From Linum tenue (taxonomy: Eukaryota > Streptophyta > Magnoliopsida > Malpighiales > Linaceae): a stretch of 64,000 bases of DNA. Under the pieces are notes generated by a model, which saw only the letters and a list, made by a program, of their open reading frames with translations, did no database searches and had not been told where the DNA came from. Numbering within the stretch: position 1 is the stretch's first letter; each line of letters starts with the position of its first letter. Below are positions 56,620-64,000 of this stretch, piece by piece. Position numbers and translations under genes: made by a program. The stretch lies in the NCBI GenBank assembly GCA_946122785.1, contig CAMGYJ010000011.1, positions 24,057,007 to 24,121,006 on the forward strand. The letters run 5' to 3'.

Positions 56620-57062
56620 TCTTACCGTTTAACATGTGGGGAGAAGTTTCAAGAGTAGTGAAGGTCTTCATGCACTGACATCAATGCTACCTAATACATC
56701 TCCGTCACAAAAACTCAGCAATGATGTTGTGGTGCACAATGGTTTTGAACATCAACTGTATGGAGTTGTGGTGCATTATGGTTTTTCGCCTACCTCTGGA
56801 CACTACTTTTGCTATATAAGGTCGTCACTGGGTAAATGGCAGAAGTTAGATGACTCATGTAATGATTACTATAATTCAATCAAGAGATGCTTGTTTCTCG
56901 AGGACTAGATTTTGTTGTACATATACTGACTACATTTATTTCTACCCATATTTCTGTTTTACAGTTGACAGAATGTCGCGAGGAATTTGTATTATCTCAA
57001 GTTGCATATCTTCTATTGTATGCCAAAGAAGCACCTTGGTTTCAAATTTAATGGATGCGCAA
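56620..57062 (+). pseudogene. Ubiquitin-specific protease C-terminal fragment
   Basis: The frame at 56636-56908 contains HQLYGVVVHYGFSPTSGHYF and CYIRSSLGKWQKLDDS, which is the catalytic His box of ubiquitin-specific proteases (LYGVVVHxG...GHYxxY). The GHY histidine is kept. After an intron-like gap an acceptor (TTTTACAG, ending about 56963) leads into TECREEFVLSQVAYLLLYAK and EAPWF to about 57062, the usual C-terminal strand (AYxLFYxR). The N-terminal Cys box and most of the enzyme are absent, so it is a fragment that cannot act alone. Confidence 0.75.
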
Positions 57063-57204
57063 AAGGTACGTCAAGGTTTGGGCTATTCAAGTTCGTCTAA
57101 AAAATATGTTCTACAAACCATGGAAGTGGAAGAGTTGACGCAACCCGGATCGCCTCACAAGATGTCCATCGAGCTCGAAGAACATACAACGATTGTGGTC
57201 TGGA

Positions 57205-58640
57205 GATGAAGGCTTTAGAGGTTCGAGAAGGCATTCAAGGGGCGGCTTCAAGATTATTTGGCCCAGAATTTCACAAAAATGGAGGCTGACTTGTTCGTGC
57301 GACGAGAAGTGATGATCATTGGGGTTGGGGCTGTTTCAGTACAAAAACCTGGTCATGAAGGTCAGATACTCGATCGGGTAATTGAAGGAAGTCCGAGTAT
57401 TGTGATCAGGAGGCCCCCCGGTCATGACTAATAAATATCCTGTTGGGTATTTTTGAGTCGCGATAGGGTATTCTGCCTAGGGATACTGACGAACTGTTTT
57501 CTATTTCCTTTGCGGATTATGTGATTTTTACTCCAAAACTCGGGTTTCCTTGTTATTTTTTGCCCAATACCTTTGTAGCCTATATAAGGGGCTGAACTAA
57601 GTCTTTTAGAAGGTAAAAACAATTTTATTCAGAAATACAAACTGATGCAATCTCAGTTTGCAGGTTTCATGAGTATGTTTTGCTTGGCCAAGAAGCAACC
57701 ATAGTTTGGAAGAGAAGAAAGCAATTTTGGCCAAGTATAGAAACAGAGTTGGGATACATACTTTGGGGGCTTGGTTCTTACTATTGGTTAAATGAAAATT
57801 CAGGTTTAATGGCTTGTAGTGAAGATGGAGTGCTGGTGTACGCTTTGGAGTGCTTGGGAGCTCGAGGGGAAGTCCAGAAGATCATATTCCAGGCTGTTCA
57901 AAAGTGTATATGAAAAACTGAAAACTGTCAGAATTTGGCTACGGCAGAAACTATGTTCGTGAAGCCTACTTTGGGACTCTTTTCGAAAGGCATGGATGAG
58001 GTTCGAGTTCATAGGTTTCTACCACCTGAAAGTATGTATTTTTGTATACAAAGGAAAGGCATTGGGTGAAGAAATGAACACCTGGAAGGCTTCGGACTAA
58101 AGGCTCAAAGTTAGTACGAAGTCACAAAAGTCTGCGTTGTAAAACACAGTTTCTTTTCCTTGTTTGATTCGGATTCAGTTTCCTTGTTTGTTTGGAGTTT
58201 CTATTCGTATTGTAAGCTAATTAGGATTTCCTTATGAGTAGTTAAACGTAGCTAGCTATTATTTAAAGGGTTTACAATGTATTGTAAGACAGATTATGTT
58301 AAGATTAAATACAATTGAGTCTTGATTCATTAAGCTTTTGCTTCTTGAGTTTTAATAGAGTTGCTTGGAGGATCCTACGCAACTTGAAGACTTGTATCGA
58401 GCAATCACCCACATTGTCCGTGGACGAGTGTCTACCTATTTCTTTTGAGCCTCCTCCCTTGCGTGAGGTTGCACGAAAGTGACCACCAAACCTGTCCCTA
58501 TTCGTTTATATATCCTTGTTGTCTTGATACAATTCGTTCGTTGAATTGTGAAGCTGTGTGCATTCTGATCAGGCCATCCTTCTAGGATCGCATCACAAAC
58601 CCTAGAATTGGTTGTTCAAACACCAACGTAAGTGACCAAG
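57205..58640 (+). mobile_element. LTR-like, copia-style segment
   Basis: TATA-like boxes (CTATATAAGGGG at about 57583; TATTTAAAGGG at about 58259), long AT-rich U5-like stretches and short orphan frames suggest retrotransposon LTR. The part 57770-57880 has a related copy at the window end (63885-64000). No terminal TG..CA with duplication was established. Confidence 0.35.
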
Positions 58641-59210
58641 GGAGATGAAATCGAACAATCAATTTGAAGAGGCTATCCAACATAACATATCATGACATGA
58701 ATTGTTTCAACCTATAATACTTAGTAAAGAGTTTCAAGGACAAAGAGATTGAATAATCAATCGTTGTATTCTAGGCATTCAAAAAATAAATCATTTGTCA
58801 TGCAATAAAAAATATTAATCACATTACTTTAGATTACTTTGGTTGAGGTTAATAAAAACTAAATAATTAAGAAAAGTTGTAGTTTCCTTTCAAAGTATTC
58901 ATTTCAATTATTTTCTTTATTTGTTAAGTTTGTTTTTCTTGAAATGTAACGTTTCTGCATATTAAATACTGCTATTCGATATGCAATATTGCAAACAATG
59001 ATACTTGAGTTGTGATTTAAGATTATCTTTCATTTATAAGTTAGAAAAAAATCAAAATTACTTACTAAATTTCAAATTAAATTATAAAAAAACGAGTATC
59101 AAGCACCATAAAAATACTTGCATGAGACTTAATGGGCTAACTAATCGTGATGAAAAAGTTCTATGCTTTTAAGATTTTAAATTTGTGTATGTTTTGTATT
59201 CAAAAGTATA
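58641..59210. other. No gene seen
   Basis: AT-rich with stops in all frames. Confidence 0.4.
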
Positions 59211-59211
59211 C

Positions 59212-59345
59212 AACAAACTTGTTTAGCGTAATTGGTATTGATTCGTGTTTTTATTTGAAGAAATCATAGTTCAAATCTTGGTGAAGACTAAAATGTCTTT
59301 TCTACTTCACTCTCATTGTAAGGAAATTTGAAATGGAGAATAGTA
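59212..59345 (+). mobile_element. Possible tRNA-derived SINE
   Basis: TTTAGCGTAATTGGTA (A-box-like) is followed 43 bases later by ATAGTTCAAATCTTGG (B-box-like), the internal RNA polymerase III promoter spacing of plant SINEs. The 3' end and target duplication are unresolved. It is not a functional tRNA: no cloverleaf can be drawn with confidence. Confidence 0.4.
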
Positions 59346-59369
59346 GGCAAAAGTCTACCATATATTATA

Positions 59370-59630
59370 TTAGGGCAAAGTGAAGGAGGAAGAACGAAGA
59401 TAGGTATCAGCACGATCCCCAAAATCCAATTTCCATGTCGCTGGCCGCATGCATGTTCTACGTTGTACTGCCAGAGAGCCTACAGCCACAAGAAGAATTA
59501 GAATGAAGTAGAGGCGAGCCCAGCAGGTAGAACCATAAAATTTCGGATCCCTTTCAAATATAAACATGAGTTGAGTTGGTGAAGATTCAAGTTTAGATGA
59601 GGAGGAATGGGAGGAAGATGAAATAAACAA
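59370..59630 (-). CDS. Unrecognised 86-residue open frame
   Basis: Starts MFISSSSHSSSSKLESSPTQ and contains a hydrophobic LYFILILLVAVGSLAV segment, possibly a membrane helix. I recognise no family and see no promoter or second exon. It may be chance. Confidence 0.15.
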   Translation of the reverse strand: MFISSSSHSSSSKLESSPTQLMFIFERDPKFYGSTCWARLYFILILLVAVGSLAVQRRTCMRPATWKLDFGDRADTYLRSSSFTLP

Positions 59631-59701
59631 ATAGTTTTCAGCTACTGTGCTCTCGGACCAATAATAAACAAGATTGTTTTATATGATGCTGAAAAATAGT
59701 T

Positions 59702-59830
59702 AGGGTAAAGAATTCTTCTACTATATTTTAAAGAATTGGTGCTTTAAAATACAACTTCAAATTATACCATAAGTGCAAAAACACTACAAGAAAATCAGGC
59801 TTCGGAGACAGAGATTAATTACTTGCATTT
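59702..59830. mobile_element. Partial MITE cut by a CACTA-type end
   Basis: TTCTTCTACTATATTTTAAA...ATTGGTGCTTTAAAATACAA resembles the left end of the MITE at 60074. At 59782 it gives way to CACTACAAGAAAATCAGGCT, a CACTA-type terminus. The matching far end of CACTA was not located. Confidence 0.5.
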
Positions 59831-60073
59831 AAATGTCACTTATTTGCTTCTATATGTCTTTGGGTGCAAATATGTTATTTGAATCATTTTCCTCCGTCTC
59901 AAATTCATTTTAGAGACAAATACAGACGCAAATAGTATCTACCTCTAATAATGGAATTCGAGACAATTGTTTTTCTTTCTAATTCTATTTTTTAAAAGCT
60001 ATTTTCTTTCTTATTTTCATTAATTGATTGTAATTTAAGTTTTTATTCATTTATATTTGTTTCTAAAGGAGCA

Positions 60074-60366
60074 CTTCTACTATGCTATATAGTATTGGTG
60101 CTTTAATGTACAACTTAAAGTTGTACCATAACATTAAATGTATAAGTTTAGGTTGTAACATAAAGCAATTTGTACCATTATGTTATGGTACAACTTGAAG
60201 TTGTACCATCACATAAAGGTACAAGTTCAAGTTGTACCAAAAAAGAATTTGTACAAAAAGTATAGGTACAATATGAAGTTGTACCATAATATAAATGTAC
60301 AATTTTAAATTGTACCATAAAGGCAAAACCCTATAGCACCAATACTATATAGCATTGTAAAATTTC
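60074..60366. mobile_element. MITE built of GGTACAACTT palindromes
   Basis: The left end TTCTACTATGCTATATAGTATTGGTGCT and the inverted right end TTTTACAATGCTATATAGTATTGGTGCT match closely (given here in parts: TGCTATATAGTATTGGTGCT is identical). Inside, palindromes of the form GGTACAACTTGAAGTTGTACC recur about every 30-40 bases. No coding. Confidence 0.7.
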
Positions 60367-60459
60367 TCATTTCGCGTATAAATTCAAATAATGTTAAATC
60401 ATATTTGTCTCTAAATACTTGAAACACACGTATAAGAGTATCTTGCTTATATTAATCAA

Positions 60460-61905
60460 AGGGCTAATACCACTAGGAAACCCGAACTATTAACTTTGTG
60501 TCATTTGTGTCCTAAAGTATTCGATATGACATTTGTATCCTAAACTATTGTTTCGTAAGTGTTGACCTTCTTTGACCGTTAGTTTTTAACAGAAAGTCTA
60601 GTCAGCGCTGACGCGACATCTGACGTGGAATTTTATATTCAATTTTTATAAAACAAAATATTTATAAAAGTAACATAAAGGCTCTATTATTTGTAGGTTT
60701 TAGCCGAATTTGTGAGTTTTGGATCGTCACTCTTCTCCGATCAATTATTCGCCAAATTTTTGGGTTTCAAATCGTCTTTCTTCTTCGACGGATCGGGGAG
60801 GTGGCGGCCAGGGATTCCGTTGTCGTCCTCATTATCAGCGCCTTCTCGCCCTCGATGGAAATGGCGGAGGCGGGCTGGGAGTTACGCTTCTCTTCGTCTT
60901 CCTTCGCTCGCCCGATGAAGAACCCATTTCCGTCCATTTCTTCTCCACTAACCCATGAAGTAGAGTGTCGTAATCGACACAACAGCGGCTAGATTTCAAT
61001 CACTTCCCTCACCGACGTCGTTATGAGATTCCGACTTCATAAACCCGTCCCCGTTGCCAGATCCATAAATCGATTGGTGTCGAAGGAGGCATAGAAGAAG
61101 CAAGGTCAGTGAGTTGGGTTCGGATTGTGTTTTCTGGGTGGCTAGAAGTGAGCGAGATCGAAGCAGGGGAAAAAGAAAGGGAAAAAAGCCAGGGAAGGGG
61201 ACAGATCTTGAAGAGCTCGGAGAAAAGATGAGAAGCAGATCAATCCTTCTTTTGCACCCTAAGATTGTTGATGATCCGGTCGATTCCATCGTCAACGACC
61301 TACCCGACTTTGTTGTAGTCGTGGAGGCAAAGGTTGGGGAGGAGGGAGAGAGCTTTCTCTTGGAAAGACTGAATATGTGCGGGGGAGGTGATGCAATTGA
61401 GGACAGCGTAGAGGGCGCTGGATTCGGCGAGCTGGCGGCGAGCTTGGCAAGGCGGGAGAGGGAATCAAGGTTGGAATTGGCAAGAGGAGCGGTCGAAGTG
61501 TGGCCGGAGAAACAAAGGTTGTTTCTCTCTTGTTTTCCTCTCCGTTCTTCCTCTTTCCCAGAACGCTGCAAAGAAACAAAGGCGGCCAAATCTTTTTCTG
61601 GGTTGGGAAAATCTTTGAGAGAGAAGCAAATAGTGAGAGAAGAACAGAGAATTTTTTTTATTTTTTTTTTAAATTAAAAATATGAGGTGTCATTGACGTG
61701 GCATCTACGTGGCTGCCACGTCAACAAAAGTCAATGTTAATGTTGACTTCCGTTTGGTCAACCGTTATCTATAACGGTCAACGAAATCTTCAGGACATAA
61801 ATGACACACAACTATCATACGTTGTGACACAAATGACATATCGAATACTTTAGGACACAAATGACACAAAGTTAATAGTTCGGATTTCCCAGTGGTATTA
61901 GCCCT
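60460..61905. mobile_element. Long-TIR MULE-like element, 1446 bp, TSD TAATCAA
   Basis: The first about 85 bases (AGGGCTAATACCACTAGGAA onward) are repeated inverted at the right end with few changes. TAATCAA stands at 60453-60459 and 61906-61912. The TIR runs on through TTTGTGTCATTTGTGTCCTA and the TTGACCGTTA/TAACGGTCAA words. The 7 bp duplication is shorter than the 9 bp usual for Mutator, so the superfamily call is moderate. It carries a GC-rich centre (60700-61650) and no transposase. Confidence 0.85.
60780..61640. other. GC-rich cargo of the MULE-like element
   Basis: Much richer in GC than its flanks, with overlapping long frames on both strands: 61114-61677 (+, 187 codons) and 60996-61589 (-, 197 codons). 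The minus frame is Ser/Pro-rich (SRLAKLAASSPNPAPSTLSS); the plus frame has NDLPDFVVVVEAKVGEE. I recognise neither. It could be captured host coding sequence (Pack-MULE) or a family-specific filler. Confidence 0.4.
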
Positions 61906-63112
61906 TAATCAAATGTATAAATTAAGTACGCGATTCGTAAAATACATCAAAGTTTAATACATAAAATTACATAACTTTCTGTCTCTGTAAACTTTCCTTG
62001 CAACATACATACATGTGCAAGTTCATCGGAGTCTTGAGACAAGCAGCCTTTCTTTGCATGCTATCATAAAGCTAACGAGCATCTTGAATTCTCTCTGCAA
62101 GTCTCCTTAAACATACATGCGCAAATCCGTCTGAAAGTATGTCTGCAAGTACTTATGGTCTAGTTCTTCAGATAAAGGATTAAGTAAACAGGAAAAAAGC
62201 TATGCCAGTTTAATCAATCTGTCACTCTCAAACATAGTTACATACAAACAAAATTGAATATATTTGCAACAATTAAAAATTCCAAAAATAAGGAATCCCT
62301 CACCTCAAATTCGTGCACCATTAACCCGTTGTAAAAGAAATATCCACATCAATCTTCTCCAATTAAGTAAAACATCCAAAATCTTCAAACAACTGATTAT
62401 ACAAAAAATGTAGATCTAAATCTAGTGGTACAGAGATGAATAATAGATTTGTGAAGAACCCAAAAAAAAAACCTTGGGCCTGTAGAAACAGAGCACACCG
62501 TCATCAGACGCCTCATCAAGTAGACAAAAATTACAATCTATCACACCTCGAATTTCTCACCCAAAAGAATGAAATCAAAAAAGCAAAATATGTGAGAGAG
62601 CTAAACCTAGAAGGAGAGAATTACCCTATTTTCAATCCACAAGCTGAAATTAAGAAAATGAACAAGGCCTACAAGTTGAGAAATGAGAGAGCCCCTTTAA
62701 CAACATCCTTCAACTAATTCCATGAAACCAGCGACCAAACATAGAGGGAAAATAATCAAAATATGGGTGGTAACCCAATTAACCAAAAGTTTAAAGATAA
62801 ATCAAGAGAGGGAAAATCACAATGATTTTTCTCCAAAAAAAAAATCACAATGATACAAATTGAAGACGAAAGAAATTACCGGGACCCTAAATCTGTGCTT
62901 TACATAAATAAATAGGCATAAGAGAAGAAAAAGGTCGACTGAGAGAGAAGAAAGAGATGAATCGAGCGCCCCTATCTGCAAGTCGCACGACGATGAATTC
63001 AGATTCCCACATATAGTGAGAGAAATATGCGGGATTTAAGTTTACTTTAGACCCACAGAGAAGGACTTCCCATAGGTTTTCGACTGTTCTGACCTTCTTC
63101 CCTGGAAAAAAC
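61906..63112. other. Gene-free stretch, possibly a 5' region of a minus-strand gene
   Basis: The minus strand is rich in CT runs and T-rich intron-like tracts (62700-63140) like leader sequence of plant genes, but no coding exon was recognised on either side. Confidence 0.3.
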
Positions 63113-63133
63113 GAGAGAGAGAGAGAGAGAGAG
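63113..63133. repeat. (GA)10 microsatellite
   Basis: Perfect GA run; on the minus strand it reads as a CT-rich leader-like tract. Confidence 0.95.
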
Positions 63134-63204
63134 CAGGGCAAGATGTAACCGACGGATGTAATAAGATAGGAATAGAAGTTGAGGGCCTAAAATAGATATT
63201 TGCC

Positions 63205-63420
63205 AACTCTGTATAAAAGAGACCCGCGAGAGCCGTTGTAACTACTTTTCAGCTAATAACAACTTTAATTTTCCCTCTCTTATCTCTCTCCTTTCTCTCT
63301 CTTCCCGAGTTCCCTTTCCCCTTCTCTGATTCTCTCTGAAATTCCCTTCTTTTTCCCTCTAATCTTCCATTGCCGAGACAATCGATCCTTCTAGTGGTGA
63401 CACAAGAGGAGAGCAGTTTC
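63205..63420 (+). promoter_or_regulatory. Promoter-like stretch with TATA box and CT-rich leader
   Basis: CTGTATAAAAGAGACCC at about 63211 is followed by TAACAACTTTAATTTTCC and a long CTCTC/TTCCC leader. This fits either a gene promoter or the R-U5 part of an LTR. No coding sequence follows that I recognise. Confidence 0.4.
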
Positions 63421-63733
63421 TATGCTGGACGGAGGACATTTGGAGTATGATTGGGGCAGCGAACTAAGCGATCTCACGGGACGGAGCGCTCTCTCTGCTT
63501 TGAGGCCCTCAACAGTAGCGATGGCCACGAAAGAAAGCGAACTGCCGGCGAAGTTTTCTTCCCTTAATAGTAAAAAATGCGAAAAAGGTTAATGAAGGGT
63601 TTTTCTTTTGATTGAGAGTATTGAAGGGTTTTACATTTTATTTTTATTAATAATTTGATTTGGTATAATTATGGGTAATATTTGTATGGGTGTGCCTACG
63701 GCGACATGCATGTCACGGTGACTTGCACTTTCC

Positions 63734-63848
63734 GGTCGACCTCAGTTAGGATTAGGTCGACCTCACATAGAATTCGGTCGACCTCATATAGGATCCGGTC
63801 GACCTCATTTAGGATTCGGTCGACCTCATATAGGATCCGGTCGACCTA
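63734..63848. repeat. Six-unit tandem repeat, exact 21 bp period, core GGTCGACCT
   Basis: GGTCGACCT begins at 63734, 63755, 63776, 63797, 63818 and 63839, always 21 bases apart. The spacers are variants of CATATAGGATCC. The core is an 8 bp palindrome (GGTCGACC). Confidence 0.95.
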
Positions 63849-63884
63849 ATATATTGTTTCAGTGTAAAAACAGTTCATGGTGCC

Positions 63885-64000
63885 TACTTTGGATATTCAT
63901 ATCATACAATTGGCTAGATGGAAATTGAAGACTAATGACTTGTTTTGAAGCTGGAGTGTCCCTCTACATATTGAAGTGATTGAGAGCTCGATAGGAAGTC
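63885..64000. repeat. Second copy of the repeat at 57770-57880, cut by the window end
   Basis: Shared order of words: TACTTTGG, ATTGGYTARATG, GAAGMTGGAGTG, GAGAGCTCGA/GGGAGCTCGA, GGAAGTC. Diverged by roughly a quarter by eye. It shows that the LTR-like family of 57.2 kb has another member here. Confidence 0.6.

Noticed and set aside
59212..59290. tRNA gene suggested by A- and B-box-like words
   Set aside because: No acceptor stem or anticodon arm can be paired; kept only as a possible SINE.
60996..61589. 197-codon Ser/Pro-rich minus-strand frame in the MULE-like element
   Set aside because: Overlaps a plus-strand frame of like length in GC-rich DNA; neither resembles a known protein, so I list the cargo only as unidentified.

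Overview
The window is repeat-rich nuclear DNA of a flowering plant, most likely a eudicot. It is AT-rich and holds nested LTR retrotransposons, a LINE, CACTA, hAT and Mutator-like DNA transposons, and one clear intact plant-specific gene on the minus strand at 50880-53243, a calmodulin-binding-domain protein with no intron in its coding region. I cannot name the species.

Layout. 1-12.1 kb: a (TA)n tract with a MITE (271-685), then a 6.8 kb element with terminal inverted repeats of 200 bases or more (698-7500) that contains a decayed Ty3/gypsy retrotransposon with a tRNA-Met-type primer site. Its reverse transcriptase is split by a 478 bp hAT-type MITE with a perfect 8 bp target duplication. 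LTR-like remnants and short tandem repeats follow. 12.1-22.4 kb: MITE and CACTA ends, then a degenerate L1-type LINE on the minus strand. A 3.47 kb CACTA element (15713-19179, target duplication ACG) split the LINE, and the CACTA carries a second copy of the same hAT MITE. A 0.73 kb tandem duplication copied the CACTA end together with the adjoining LINE sequence.

22.4-42.5 kb: a nested complex. Retroelement A (Athila/Tat-like gypsy, plus strand, gag part) was hit by a hAT element, by retroelement B (Athila/Tat-like, minus strand, nearly intact pol) at the target ATTCC, and by a MULE. The block LTR(B)+A fragment+MULE 5' part occurs twice (25444-28226 and 34663-37512). The left block holds a solo LTR with a perfect target duplication; the right block leads into a long MULE copy with a decayed transposase, a two-exon downstream gene and a possible antisense small gene.

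42.5-50.2 kb: the 3' part of a Tat-like gypsy element with a 90 bp tandem array, a polypurine tract and LTR, interrupted by a 1.57 kb CACTA element (target duplication AGC), then another LTR-like segment. 50.9-53.2 kb: the calmodulin-binding protein gene. 54.9-57.1 kb: a 1.25 kb foldback with CACTA-type ends, followed by fragments of two unrelated host genes (gp210-type nucleoporin and a ubiquitin-specific protease). 57.2-64 kb: LTR-like sequence, a possible SINE, MITEs, a 1.45 kb MULE-like element with a GC-rich cargo, a promoter-like stretch and a 21 bp tandem repeat.

Apart from the calmodulin-binding gene, all large open frames belong to mobile elements, most of them broken. Genome architecture is the main interest: nested insertions datable by order, one unequal-exchange product, and captured gene pieces. 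I found no CRISPR array, rRNA gene or convincing tRNA gene.
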